From CALMBW01 sp963779645 (lineage in GTDB: Bacteria; Actinomycetota; CADDZG01; WHSQ01), in NCBI GenBank assembly GCA_963779645.1, contig CAVZYX010000015.1:558001-622000 (forward strand): a stretch of 64,000 nucleotides of DNA, read 5' to 3'. The position numbers and the translations under genes were made by a program. Shown here piece after piece: positions 19,682-29,846 of this stretch. Each line of letters begins with the position of its first letter. Within the stretch, counting starts at the first letter, position 1. The notes under the pieces are model-generated. The model was not told where the DNA came from. It saw only the letters and a list, made by a program, of their open reading frames with translations, and made no database searches.

Positions 19682-20623
19682 TTAAGCAGCTCTTCGCCGC
19701 CGCCCGCTCAACAAATAAATTGCCGCCCGCAACTCCAGCAGCGGATCGTCTGAAGGTTCGATTCCTTCCACCCGCGGAATCGGATCGAAGATGATCTGTT
19801 TCTGCTCATGCGCGTCATCCGCCACCAGCGCGGTCAAAGCGAAGCTGCCGAGTTCAAGTACCTTTCGATCTTCCGGCCAATGAATCGTTGCATCGTCTAC
19901 CACATCGCCGTCGCTCGCAAGCTGCACCAGGATCTTGAATTTGATTGGCCCCTTGGCAATGCGCTCCGCGATCTCTTCCATCAGGTAGTTCGCGCTCTTA
20001 GCAGCAGTCGCAGCGTCATCGAGATGGTCATTTCCCGCCTCGGGAACAATCCGATAGCGCCCAAACCGATTAAGGCCATCCTTATTAGTGAACTTCATTG
20101 CGGTCACACCAAAGTAGCTCTCACGCGCGAAGCTCGAAGGCGCAGGCTTCGGAGCCTGCACAAACGCCAGCGCCTTCGGGTGGGAACCAAGAAACGCCTC
20201 CAGGGGAGAGCCCGCTATATTTTTCGGATCGCTCGTCGCCAATGCCGTCAGCAACTCCAGAAACTCCTGTCCTGTCCTTGTGGGAAAGCCATCCGTCGAA
20301 TGAGAGACGATATCGGTATGAACGTGCTCGGCGAGGTTGAACCGGATCGCAAACCCGCGGGGATTCGCATTAGGATCGTTATCCGGCACCAGCGGAATTC
20401 CCGTTGAGTCCGAGAATCGCACGGTCACAGGGGTCGACTCTCGCACGATGTGCGGAGCTTTGGTAAGTGTAGCCGCTTCGGCAGAAGGTATAAACGTTCC
20501 AGTCAGCATAATGCCCTTGGCATGGGCGGGGCGAAAACCCGGGTTCAATCCGAAGATTGTGTCGAACTGCTGCAGCAGTTGCTGGCTCAATGCGACAATC
20601 TTTTCGTCAGTAGGAAGTGGCAT
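19682..20623 (-). CDS. Catalase-related peroxidase (SrpA-like)
   Basis: 313 residues from ATG 20623 (MPLPTDEKIVAL) behind AGGAGAGA. It has the minimal catalase fold: 'RPAHAKGIMLTGTF' holds the distal His in the usual R-x-x-H-A-x-G setting, 'TPVTVRFSDSTG' and 'NANPRGFAIRF' follow as in catalases, and 'SYFGVTAMKFTN' comes later. Length and lack of a C-terminal domain put it in the short catalase-like peroxidase group, which uses organic or hydrogen peroxide. Unlike many relatives it shows no signal peptide at this start. The proximal Tyr could not be placed with confidence. Confidence 0.85.
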   Translation of the reverse strand: MPLPTDEKIVALSQQLLQQFDTIFGLNPGFRPAHAKGIMLTGTFIPSAEAATLTKAPHIVRESTPVTVRFSDSTGIPLVPDNDPNANPRGFAIRFNLAEHVHTDIVSHSTDGFPTRTGQEFLELLTALATSDPKNIAGSPLEAFLGSHPKALAFVQAPKPAPSSFARESYFGVTAMKFTNKDGLNRFGRYRIVPEAGNDHLDDAATAAKSANYLMEEIAERIAKGPIKFKILVQLASDGDVVDDATIHWPEDRKVLELGSFALTALVADDAHEQKQIIFDPIPRVEGIEPSDDPLLELRAAIYLLSGRRRRAA

Positions 20624-20783
20624 CGTTAATCTCTCCTCATCACAATCTACTGAACTCTGATTCAACCTAAGTTACAACGACTCTTCACTCTGCAATTTGT
20701 TCGCGCGAGAGCACACGGGTCTGCTGCTACGAAACAAAGAAAAAGTTCGCATCTTCACTACCCCTCTATTACGTCCAATACTG

Positions 20784-21767
20784 ATGAGCAAGAAGTGGCA
20801 AGCATCAGACATTCCATCGCTCTCGGAAAAACGAATTCTGATCACCGGGGCAAACAGTGGTATCGGCTACTACGCGGCTCTAAAGCTCGCTCGTAAGGGT
20901 GCTCACATCATCTTTGCATGCCGTGATCAGAGACGAGGCGAAGCAGCCCTTGCCCGCATGGAAGCGGATTCGCCGGGCTTACGCACAGAGCTAGCAATTC
21001 TTGACCTCGCTTCCCTTACTTCCATCCGTCATTTTGCCGCAGCGGAGCTCGCGCAACATCGGCCACTGCACCTGCTCATCAACAACGCCGGTGTTATGGC
21101 TCCGCCCCGTCGCATGGAGACAACCGATGGCTTCGAGCTTCAATTCGGTACCAACGTGCTTGGCCATTTCGCGCTTACCGCACTTCTCATGCCAGCTCTT
21201 CAGCAGGCAGCCGCCGAATCTTTTGTTGACGGAGCGGGAAGACCTCGAGTTGTGACTATCGCGTCGATTGCGCATAAACGAGGACGCATAAAATTCGACG
21301 ATTTACAATCCGCGCGAAGCTATTCCCCTATGGGCGCTTATCAACAATCGAAGCTCGCAAATCTGCTCGTCGCCTTCGAACTGGACCGACGGCTGCGCGC
21401 CGCAAGTTCACGCATCATGAGCGTTGCTGCCCATCCGGGAGTTGCAAATACTAATCTTTTCCAGTCAGGGGAATATTCCGCAGCTGAAAGGGGCTTTCGT
21501 GTCTTTCTGGGCCACGCTATTGGCATTGCTCTTAACACAGACTCCGAAGGCGCTCTCCCAACGCTTTATGCGTCAACAGCACTGGAGGTAAAAGACGGTG
21601 GATACTATGGACCGCAAGGCTTTCAGGAGATGCGTGGTGAAGAAGTGGGGCCGGCGAAGATAGCTGCGCAAGCGAACGACACCGTCGCCGCGGCTCGCCT
21701 GTGGCAGATCTGCGAAAATCTTACAGGAATAAAGGTCTTTAGAGAGGTTGCCGCTTTCTCCTTGTGA
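20784..21767 (+). CDS. Short-chain dehydrogenase, retinol-dehydrogenase-like
   Basis: 327 residues from ATG 20784 (MSKKWQASDIPSL). The NADP loop is 'ILITGANSGIGYYAALKLARKG', followed by 'ACRDQRRGEAAL', the structural 'LLINNAGVMAPPRR', 'FELQFGTNVLGHFALT', the catalytic Ser in 'VVTIASIAHKRG' and Tyr/Lys in 'YQQSKLANLL', all in place. The closest style is the oxidoreductase group related to retinol dehydrogenases and light-dependent protochlorophyllide reductase. The substrate is unknown. It is divergent from the peroxidase gene. Confidence 0.9.
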   Translation: MSKKWQASDIPSLSEKRILITGANSGIGYYAALKLARKGAHIIFACRDQRRGEAALARMEADSPGLRTELAILDLASLTSIRHFAAAELAQHRPLHLLINNAGVMAPPRRMETTDGFELQFGTNVLGHFALTALLMPALQQAAAESFVDGAGRPRVVTIASIAHKRGRIKFDDLQSARSYSPMGAYQQSKLANLLVAFELDRRLRAASSRIMSVAAHPGVANTNLFQSGEYSAAERGFRVFLGHAIGIALNTDSEGALPTLYASTALEVKDGGYYGPQGFQEMRGEEVGPAKIAAQANDTVAAARLWQICENLTGIKVFREVAAFSL

Positions 21768-21785
21768 GATTGATGTAAATCTCAC
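21764..21785 (+). terminator. Hairpin overlapping SDR stop
   Basis: GTGAGATT (21764-21771), loop of 6, AATCTCAC (21778-21785). The stem includes the stop codon of the SDR gene. No strong T-run follows, so termination is only probable. Confidence 0.45.
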
Positions 21786-21844
21786 GAAACAAAAATGACA
21801 ACATGATTTGATCTGAATCCTATAAAAACACAGAAACAAATAAA

Positions 21845-21921
21845 TGGTCGGGACGACTAGATTCGAACTAGCGACCTCACCCACCCCAAGGGTGCGCTCT
21901 ACCAGGCTGAGCCACGTCCCG
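21845..21921 (-). tRNA. tRNA-Pro (GGG)
   Basis: 77 nt with CCA encoded. The acceptor stem CGGGACG pairs with CGTCCCG, discriminator A. The anticodon stem CACCC/GGGTG encloses the loop TTGGGGT, which places GGG at positions 34-36 (reads CCC). The T arm contains GTTCGAATC. It is the last gene of the minus-strand block that starts at ychF. Confidence 0.95.
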
Positions 21922-21972
21922 ACTATGTTTGCGCGTCCGCCCAGGGGGGCGACGGCGGGGTATGTTGCAGTC

Positions 21973-22255
21973 CTAAGTGTACACGAGCTGGGCTATCTTC
22001 GCGGCCATCGGCCAACCGCTACGTGCGTCGGCGCCACAAACTCCTTGGGCAGCGCAACCGCCCTCGCCGAAGAAAAATTCGTTCATCTGTTCCACAAGGA
22101 AGTCCTGCGCCTCGCGCGTCCACGGCTGCAGGCGATATTCGTTCAGCAGCATCTTCTGCCGCTCCACCCACTCGCCCCATGGCTTTTTCGACACATTCTT
22201 GTAAGATCTTCTGGCCAAAGTCCGAGTCGAACGGCGGCTCATCTAGTCCTTCCAT
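21973..22255 (-). CDS. Small conserved-looking protein downstream of rnr (frameshifted)
   Basis: Two overlapping frames give complementary parts of one small protein of ~90 residues. 'MEGLDEPPFDSDFGQKILQE' is read from 22255. 'GEWVERQKMLLNEYRLQPW' with 'REAQDFLVEQMNEFFFGEGG' is read from the other frame, with the switch near 22175. The second part is helical and charged, and looks like a real soluble protein. No known domain. It follows rnr by about 115 bases on the same strand. The C-terminal end is uncertain because of possible further slips. Confidence 0.55.
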
Positions 22256-22371
22256 CTCTGCTTTGAATCTTGTGTCAAAACACCATATGCGCCATTCGCT
22301 AATCTCTCCTGGAACTTTATCTTCGATGTGTAAGGATTATTGCGCAGCACCCAACAACTCCATGGCTTCGC

Positions 22372-25164
22372 TTACGACATAGTGAAGGCAGCCGCGACAG
22401 CAGTGACGGCAGGGATGAGTTCGCCATGCAGCTTTTGTCCTAACGCCGTTTGCCCTTCACTTCTCGTGCGCTCCCGAGCCTTCGACTTCGTCTTGCCCCT
22501 TCTTACCCGAACGGTTCGGGCTACGATGGAGCCATCTGTCCTCGCACCGCAGCGGTCTTGATCAGCCGCGCCGACCTCGGCCGGCAACTCGCCGTCTCCC
22601 GGCACGACCGCAAATTGCAGCCGTCGCTGTTGCCGGTCGATGCGGTCCAGCAGCACGTGCACCCGTTGTCCCATCTTGAACACACTGGCCATTCCGCGTC
22701 CCACAATTTGCCGGTCGGTATCGCGAAACATGAAGCGATCGTCGCTGCCCCAACGTCAAGGCAAGCGGCACCAGCCCTTCGATGAACAGGCTATCCAGCT
22801 CCACGAAGAACCCATACTTCGTGCACGAAAGAATAATTGCGTTGAAGTCCTCGCCCACGCGGTCCTGCATGAAACTGCATCTTCTTCCACTCGATCAGCT
22901 CACGCTCTGCATCATCGGCCCGCCGCTCCGACTGGCTCGACTCCACCGCAATGCGCACCGAGCTCGGTCTCCGCGAATCGGCCCTTCCGAAGCGTACCGT
23001 TCATGCCTTTCTCTGCGTGTCCTGTGCCGGACCCTTTCTCTCCCCATGGCTGCGGATCGAGTCGGATCAGAATCGCCGCCGCCTCGCGTATTCGCACCGC
23101 TCCGAATCAGCTCCCGCAAAAGCCGATGCACGATCAAATCCGGATATCGCCGGATCGGCGACGTGAAATGCGTGTAGCTTGGACTCGCCAGCGCAAAGTG
23201 GCCTTCGTTCTTCTCGCTGTATCGCGCCTGCTTCAGCGACCGCAGCATCAGGTAGCGACAGGATCCGCTCTTCCGGCTTGCCGGCTATCTTCGCCGTCAA
23301 CTTCTGATACATCTGCGGCGTTACTGGAATTGACTCCGACACCTCATGCGTCTTCGCCTTTTGTTGGTTCCGCGCGCATCGCGCCGCCGTCATCCCGGTC
23401 GTTTCATCGTCATCCGTTTCACAGGCAGATTGCTGAAGCCGAGCGAATAGCCGAACTGGCTCGCCGTCTCTTCAAAGTCCACAATCCGCTTTGAATCCGG
23501 CATCTCGTGAATCCGATACAGGCTCGCCACACATTGCTGACTCGATCCAGGTCGCCACACATTCGTTCGCCGACAACATGAACTCTTCGATCAGTCGGTG
23601 CGCCCACCCCCGCTCTGACCGTACGATCGCCTCCATATTCCCATCTGGATCAAATTGAATCACGGGTTCGGGAAGATCGAAGTCGATCGATCCCCGCCGA
23701 TGCCGTTTCGCATTCAGCTTCAGCGCCAGCTCGTACATCCGTTCGAACTCCGGGACCAACTCGCCGAACTCCTCCCGCGTCTCAACATTGCCGTCGATGC
23801 ACGCCCTGCACCTGCGTGTACGTCATCCGTTTGCGCGCTGCGAATAATCCCCTCGCACACTTCATACCCCAACACCTCGCCGCGCCCATCGATCTCCATG
23901 ACACAACTCAGTACCAGGCGATCCTCATCGGGCCGAAGACTGCACATCCCGCTCGAAAGCTGCGGCGGAAGCATCGGAATGGCGCGATCCGGGAAATAGA
24001 CAGAAGTGCCCCGCAGCCGAGCTTCAAGATCAAGCGACGTCCCCGGTCTACACGTAATGACTGACATCCGCGATGTGAACCTGCAGTTCCCAGTTTCCGT
24101 TCGGTAGCGGCCTCACCAGCACCGCGTCGTCGAAGTCCCGTGCCGTCTCCCCATCGATCGTCACGATCGCAGTCCACGAAAATCCCTGCGCTGCCCTCTC
24201 TCGTCTGCGTCCAAAGTGGCGACAGCGTCTGTTCTGCAGAAACTCGCGCGCTTCAGCCAGCACGTTCGTCGGAAATACATGCGGTAAATGATGTTTGCGA
24301 ATGATGATCTCTACATCGACTCCGAAAGCATTCGGCGGCCCTAGAACCTCGATGACCCGTCCACGCGCCGGCCTTCCTGCAGTTGGAAAGTCGGTGATCT
24401 CGACATCGACCGCGAGCCCTTCGAGTGGTCTGTGCGCATCCAACTCTTGCGACCAATGAGATTGTTGCGCCTCGGCCTCTTCCCCTAGAACACGGTGCGG
24501 TGTACCCCTCCGGCATCGATCAATCTCCGACCCCCTCAGGGATCAGAATCGCCTGAGTCATCCGTTCATCCAGAGGAGTAATGTAGTTTCCGTCGATCAT
24601 GGGGACACTCTCCCATGGACCTCCTCCGCGATGGGTTCTCGCGTAGTGAAAGATGCCTACCACCGTAGGATTTCTTCGATTCAGTACCCGGGCAATCCGA
24701 CCAGACCGTCGACCATCTCGTCCCGGAGGGGCCTCATCCACCAGAACTTCATCACCCTGCATTGCACCGTTCAGCTCATTCGGCGGAATAAACAGATCAT
24801 CGCTTCGATCCACACTTCCGTTCGGCCGCACAAATCCATAACCATCGCGGTGGAGATCGAGTCGTCCAGCCAGTAGCCTGTCCCGCGTCGCACGATGCTC
24901 CACTGGCATCTGAAGGGCACCGCGTTTCACCCGTTTCGTCTTCTCCGGCGTCGCTGCGGGCAAGCTCCACTGCTCACTATCCACCTTCACTAACTCGCCC
25001 CGAGCCGTGATCCGCGCAAGCTGCTCTAACAATAAACGCCGCTCGCGTCCTCCACCCAATCCTAGTTCACGAATCAGCTGCTTATAACCAGCACGATGCC
25101 CAGGTGAGCGTTCGATTAACCGCATCAACTCGCGATCAGTCTGTGGATAGGGAGTGTGTGCCAT
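22372..25164 (-). CDS. rnr: Ribonuclease R (multiple frameshifts)
   Basis: A 3'-5' exoribonuclease of the RNB family. From ATG 25164 the first frame gives an N-terminal winged-helix region and cold-shock domains ('GRLDLHRDGYGFVRP', 'DDLFIPPNELNGAMQGDEVLVD'). Later frames give the RNB core: 'TIDGETARDFDDAVLV', with the catalytic Asp cluster, 'WELQVHIADVSHYV', 'TSVYFPDRAIPMLPPQLSSG', 'AVVRSERGW/LIEEFMLSANE'-type segment and 'YTHFTSPIRRYPDLIVHR'. The C-terminal S1 domain reads 'EDFNAIILSCTKYGFFVEL' and 'MGQRVHVLLDRID'. All parts are present in order over ~2.8 kb but in at least seven different frame stretches, so this is one gene damaged by indel errors. The C-terminal stop is uncertain. Confidence 0.88.
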
Positions 25165-25202
25165 CGTCTCAGAGCATACAGCCAGCCGCAGTGATTTTTC
25201 TC

Positions 25203-26027
25203 TTACTTCAATGTCGCTGTCAGTGATTTGGACATCTCTGCTGCCTGCTCCAGCGTGATGCCATCCGGCATTTGCATAAAATCCGTCTGCATCTCATCCT
25301 GCTGCTGACCTATGCTCTTAAAGAACAAGACTTTGCCCTCGATATGCACATGGGTCTCGGTGATCTGCCACAACTTCGGCGTCACCTCTCTTCGTTCCAC
25401 ACGGAACGTCCCGCCTCCGCGAAGCCGCCCCAATAGTCCCCACCCGATCGTAACGTCCTGCGTCAGCTTTCCGCTGATAGTAACGATCCGGTTCTGCGCC
25501 TTATTGACCATCAGCTTCCCCGCCATCTGCCCCAGCACACGCCCTTGCATATCCGGAGGACTGAATTTTGGATTGGGCTCAAAGTTCAACGTAATGTTCT
25601 CTCCATCATCACTCTGTATCTTCCAGGTGAAAGCATCCGGCAGCATCCGAAGCAGCTCTTCGGCATTTTTTCCATCCTGTTGGCCATCCCTCTTTTGCTT
25701 CGCCAGTTGAGTCGGATCGTGAATGAAGGATTTGACGCGTTCATCTTCAACTCGGGCCTCCTCTTCACTCAGCGGACGTCCATTCCTGCTGATCAAGCGT
25801 TTTACCGAACCGTGGCCGGTCTCCACCACGATCGAAACCTTATCGATCCCATCGCGCTCTGCATCGCGATAACGCCAATGCGAATGGTCGTTCAAGTCGG
25901 CATTCAACTCGGCCTGCATCGCAACCCGAACGACCTCTTTCGGTTCCTGCGCATTCATCGGCAATAAGCCCGCACCTAAAAGCCCCGCCAACAAGACCAG
26001 CCGTACATAGACTTTCAGAATCTTCAT
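25203..26027 (-). CDS. Exported protein of unknown function
   Basis: 274 residues, intact. The signal peptide 'MKILKVYVRLVLLAGLLGAGLLPMNAQ' is followed by a soluble domain with no membrane segment. The sequence has an alternating beta pattern ('GKLMVNKAQNRIVTISGKLTQDVTIGWG', 'GTFRVERREVTPKLWQITETHVHIEGKVLFF') like a lipoprotein-carrier or outer-membrane-associated beta-fold. I do not recognise a named family. It lies just upstream of rnr on the same strand (38 bases), so it may share its transcript. It is notable as an intact gene between two heavily frameshifted ones. Confidence 0.75.
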   Translation of the reverse strand: MKILKVYVRLVLLAGLLGAGLLPMNAQEPKEVVRVAMQAELNADLNDHSHWRYRDAERDGIDKVSIVVETGHGSVKRLISRNGRPLSEEEARVEDERVKSFIHDPTQLAKQKRDGQQDGKNAEELLRMLPDAFTWKIQSDDGENITLNFEPNPKFSPPDMQGRVLGQMAGKLMVNKAQNRIVTISGKLTQDVTIGWGLLGRLRGGGTFRVERREVTPKLWQITETHVHIEGKVLFFKSIGQQQDEMQTDFMQMPDGITLEQAAEMSKSLTATLK

Positions 26028-26159
26028 AAGACCTACACCCTCTAAGATGCAGATTCTTCAATAACGTTAGCGCTTCTTCGACTCTAGACAAATGTTGATC
26101 CCTCAGACGTTGTTCACGACATAACAAACACTACCAAATTCACTCACCCACTCCGCCCG

Positions 26160-27420
26160 CTAACTCACCCATTCCACGCGCACACTTTTCTTGCCCAATC
26201 GCAGCACAATTGACTCTCCCATCGCATCTCTTCTGAACGTTCTGCCCGAGATCTTCTCTCCATTCAAGCTCACCGCATTCTCAGCCAGCTTCCGCGTCGC
26301 CTCACCCGCCGAACTCGCCAGCCCGGCCAATACGCAGCAACTTCGGCACGAAGCTCGACTACACCGTCCATCGCGCTCATCAGACCTTCCTCAGCCAGCG
26401 ACACCTTCACCACCGGCACATCCTCGCTCACACCGCGCTGCTGAAACATGCTTCGCCCAGCTCTCCGCCGCAGCATCCGCCTCCTCCGCCGAATGGAAGT
26501 CCGCGCATGATCGCCCACGCCAGGTCCTTCTTCGCCTGCATCGGGATGCAGCGCTCCGCCCGCGACATCCGTCCTGCATCGTGTCAATCTCGCTCGCCCG
26601 CAGGTCCGTCAGCAGCGTCCAGTACCTCCACATCAGCTCGTCCGAAATCGACATCAGCTTCCCATACATCTCACCCGCAGGCTCATGGATGCCGATCGCA
26701 TTTCCCAGCGACTTCGACATCTTCTGCACGCCATCCAGGCCCTCCATGATCGGCGTCATCAGCACAATCTGCGGCGGCTGCCCGAAGTGCCGCTGCAGAT
26801 CGCGCCCGCGCATCAGGTTGAACTTCTGGTCCGTGCCGCCCAGCTCCACATCGCACTGCAGCGCCACCGAGTCATACCCCTGCGCCATCGGATACAGCAT
26901 CTCGTGCACGCAATCGGCTGCTCCTCCTTGAAGCGCTTATGAAAGTCCTCGCGCTCCAGCATCTGCGACACCGTGAACTGCGCCACCAGCCGCATCATGT
27001 CCTCGAAGCCCAGCTTGTCCAGCCACTCGGAGTTGTACCGAACCTCGGTCTTCTCCGCGGTCGAGGATCTTGAACACCTGCTCCTTGTAGGTCTCCGCGT
27101 TCACCGCGATCTGCTCCGGCGTCAGCGGCTTGCGCGTCACATTGCGCCCGGTCGGGTCGCCGATCAGCGCCGTCGAATCGCCGATCAGAAAGATCACCGT
27201 GTGGCCCAGCTGCTGAAAGTGCTGCAGCTTCCGCATCAGCACCGTGTGCCCAAGGTGCAGGTCCGGCGCCGTAGGGTCAAACCCCGCCTTGATCCGCATC
27301 GGCACCCCCGACGCAATCGACGTGCGCAATGCGCTCCTTCAGCGCCTCCAGCGGAACAATCTCCGCAGCCCCCTTCGTAATCAGGTCAAGCTGGTCTTCA
27401 AGCGAAGCAAAGTTAGACAT
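26160..27420 (-). CDS. tyrS: Tyrosyl-tRNA synthetase (multiple frameshifts)
   Basis: Class I synthetase charging tRNA-Tyr. ATG 27420 gives 'MSNFASLEDQLDLITKGAAE', the N-terminus of the TyrRS-2 (TyrZ-like) branch. The HIGH-type motif is 'DPTAPDLHLGHTVLM', followed by 'HTVIFLIGDSTALIGDPTGRN', 'YPMAQGYDSVALQCDVELGGTDQKFN' and the KMSKS motif 'GVQKMSKSLGNAIG'. The S4 RNA-binding C-terminus 'AVSLNGEKISGRTF', with stop at 26160-26162, lies in yet another frame. About four to five one-base slips separate these pieces. All functional parts are present. Confidence 0.92.
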
Positions 27421-27499
27421 ATCCTGGAGTTAGAGACCCAGCGGTAGGCCAAGAAGATCCAGCCATTGATATCTTCGAACTACGCAGTTACGAAATTGC

Positions 27500-28754
27500 T
27501 TATTTCTCAAAGGGACGCAGAAAAGGACACCAAGAAACAGAATCAATGCCTCGCAACTCACATCTGCCGGTTGTACGGGTGCCATGAGCGTAACGATTCC
27601 AACTCGGGTTAGAAGTCCCGACAGATAACAGCTGAGTAATCGACGATCGCATCGATACGTTGAACTTGAAAAAAAGAATGTCTCCATCTTTCACGATGTA
27701 CTCTTTGCCTTCGGAGCGAAGCAGGCCTTTTTCCTTGACGGCCTGCTCGCTGCCATATTTGAAGAGGTCGTCGGAGGCGTAGCAGTCGGCCTTGATGAAT
27801 CCCTTTTCGAAATCGGAGTGAATGACGCCGGCTGCGCCAGGGGCTTTCGTGCCGCGACGGATAGTCCACGCGCGAACCTCCTGGACGCCGGCCGTGAAGT
27901 AGGTAATAAGATCAAGCAAGCGATAGGCGGAGTGAATAAGCCGGTTGAGGCCGGGTTGGGAGAGCCCCATATCCCTAAGGAATTCGTCGCGTTCATTGGG
28001 CTCTAACTGCGCAATCTCGGATTCAAGGGCGCCGCAGATGCGCACAACCTGACTGCCTTCTTCTTCGGCGCGCTTTTCTACCGCGGCAGTGTAAGAGTTG
28101 CCTTCAATGAGGCCTGACTCGTCAACGTTCGCCACATAGAGCTGAGGCTTCGCAGTGATCAGGAAAAGTTCGCGAGATAGGATCTTTTCTTCTTCAGTAA
28201 GCTCAGCGGTGCGAGCGGGCTTACCAGCATGAGGGCTTCCAGAAGTTTCTGCAGCATGGCGTGCTCAGCCTTAATCTTCCCATCACTCGACGCTTTTCGC
28301 AGCGCGCTCGACTTTTGTATTGCGCTTTTCGACCGTATCAAGGTCGGCGAGGAGCAGTTCGGTGTTGATGATGTCGATGTCGTGCAGTGGATTGACGCCT
28401 ACGCCTGCTACGTGGATGACCTCGGGATCGTCAAAACAGCGAACGACGTGCGCGAGCGCATCGGTCTCACGGATGTGACCGAGAAACTGATTGCCGAGGC
28501 CTTCGCCCTTGGAGGCGCCTTTCGACCAAGCCTGCAATGTCGATGAAGGTCATCGAAGCAGGGATGATCTGATTGGTAGGAATGTATTTCTGAATGGCAG
28601 TGAGGCGAGGATCAGGAACCTTCACGATGCCAGTGTTGGGATCGATCGTGCAGAAAGGATAGTTTGCCGCTTCGGCCTTGGCCGAGGTAAGGGCATTGAA
28701 GATCGTTGATTTTCCTACGTTGGGCAGACCAACGATTCCGCAGTTCAATGGCAT
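27500..28754 (-). CDS. ychF: Redox-regulated ATPase YchF (frameshifted)
   Basis: An Obg-family P-loop protein that prefers ATP and associates with ribosomes. ATG 28754 begins 'MPLNCGIVGLPNVGKSTIFN' (G1 loop), then 'ANYPFCTIDPN' and 'MTFIDIAGLV' (G3). The middle part is scattered over frames with breaks near 28500, 28280 and 28150. The C-terminal TGS domain is clear: 'LITYFTAGVQEVRAWTIRRG', 'AAGVIHSDFEKGFIKADC' and 'GDILFFKFNV'. The family normally ends at that last block; here the open frame runs ~50 codons further, so the true stop near 27660 is probably hidden by an indel. Confidence 0.9.
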
Positions 28755-28986
28755 TGTGCTGTTCCTTGTTACGAGGCGTCTTCTGGCGTCGTGGGGTTGT
28801 ATTAACAGGATAGTTCATATTGTCTGCGCCCAGAAGACGAGCATTATTCTCGATCCTGTCATCTGAATGACAAGCATCTGTCGGGCAAAGTTTTCTTTTG
28901 CACCTTTCAGAAATGACAGAACGTTGACAAAAATATGTGCGGCACCAACATAGGACAGGTTAGGCTTGGAGTGCGAGGTGACAAAG

Positions 28987-29529
28987 ATGCAGCAGATGCG
29001 TTTGATGTGCGTGGTCGCGACGTTTTGCGGTTCTGCCATGGCGATGGGACAGGCTCCGGCAGCTCCGACGGGGCCGGTCGGGCCAGCGGCCGAGGTGCAG
29101 CGAAGCTACGCTGCGGTAAAGGCGAACATTTTGAAGTCGGCGGATAAGATGCCGGCGGAGGACTATACGTTTAGACCGACGCCCGATGTTCGGACCTATG
29201 CGCGAGTGGTGAATCACGTCACCGAGGCGCAGTTCCGTACCTGCGGTGCCGTGAATCGCACGGCGGCAAGCGATCAGCCGAAGGTGCCGGCAGAGACTGC
29301 GGATAAGGCCGCTATCGTGGAGGCTCTGAAGGCTTCGTTCGCAGAGTGCGATAAGGCCTTTGCCGCGACGACGGATGCGAATCTTGGGGATACCTTCGAT
29401 GTCTTCAATTCGAAGCGGTCTCGCATCGGCATTATGTGGGGAACGACGGCGCATGACGTTGAACAGTATGCGACGCTTGCGCTCTATCTGCGGTTGAAAG
29501 GGTTGACGCCACCGAGTAGCGAGAAATAA
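28987..29529 (+). CDS. Exported DinB-like protein (copy 1)
   Basis: 180 residues from ATG 28987 behind GAGGTGA. The signal peptide 'MQQMRLMCVVATFCGSAMAMGQA' is followed by a four-helix DinB/YfiT-like bundle. The first metal-site helix has 'ARVVNHVTEAQFRTCG' and the last 'MWGTTAHDVEQYATLALYLRLKG'. These are the spaced His positions of the family, though the usual HxxxH at the end is reduced to one His here. The DinB superfamily includes thiol transferases and metal-binding proteins, usually cytoplasmic. No substrate can be assigned. A second exported member follows at 30074. Confidence 0.8.
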   Translation: MQQMRLMCVVATFCGSAMAMGQAPAAPTGPVGPAAEVQRSYAAVKANILKSADKMPAEDYTFRPTPDVRTYARVVNHVTEAQFRTCGAVNRTAASDQPKVPAETADKAAIVEALKASFAECDKAFAATTDANLGDTFDVFNSKRSRIGIMWGTTAHDVEQYATLALYLRLKGLTPPSSEK

Positions 29530-29703
29530 GTCTCCTAATATTTGCCACAACTAATAAGCCGCGCGAACCCTTGCCTTGGCGGGTCCACGCCGGCCACCTT
29601 CTTTAAGATCGCGACCTCTGATGCGATGCGGTTCCAGTCAGTGTCAAAATCTTCATTGCTTCAGCCAGACCGATACGAGTAGACGACAAGGAACCCTCGG
29701 GGC

Positions 29704-29846
29704 ACCCCCCGGGGGGTATTGATTTGCAAGTTCAATGATTGCAGCAGATACAAAAATTGGGATTTGCAAAATCATGATTCCATTGGGTTTACGCCTAAAT
29801 TCGTCAAAGCAAAGGAGAAAGCCCCGGGATTGATTCCGGGGCTTTC
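29704..29846 (+). repeat. Repeat element B: GC palindrome, 28-nt units, GC hairpin
   Basis: It begins with ACCCCCCGGGGGGT (29704-29717) and ends with an 11-bp GC hairpin (29817-29846), as in element A. The AT-rich middle carries units starting AAATCATGATTC (29769) and AAATTCGTCAAAG (29797), again 28 bases apart, and two GATTTGCAA starts at 29721 and 29761. The stretch around AAATTCGTCA-xxxCAAAGGA and the TTCTGTTT after the hairpin also match element A. It lies 175 bases after an exported DinB gene on the same strand. Confidence 0.75.
29817..29846. terminator. 11-bp GC hairpin, bidirectional terminator
   Basis: GAAAGCCCCGG (29817-29827), an 8-base loop, CCGGGGCTTTC (29836-29846): a perfect stem with A-rich and T-rich flanks. 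It is the distal part of repeat element B and could end transcripts on either strand. Confidence 0.75.

Noticed and set aside
21923..21975. GC-rich stretch after tRNA-Pro as a third repeat element or attachment site
   Set aside because: It has a CCCAGGGGGG run but neither the palindrome nor the AT-rich units or hairpin of elements A and B, and no integrase is nearby.
22372..28754. Reading the broken rnr, tyrS and ychF as real pseudogenes
   Set aside because: All three keep every conserved block and are basic genes with no second copy in the window; sequence errors explain the breaks better.
29530..29660. Short minus-strand frame with 'DWNRIASEVAILKKVAGVD'
   Set aside because: Protein-like by eye but with no start, an upstream stop and only ~37 codons; not enough to call a gene.
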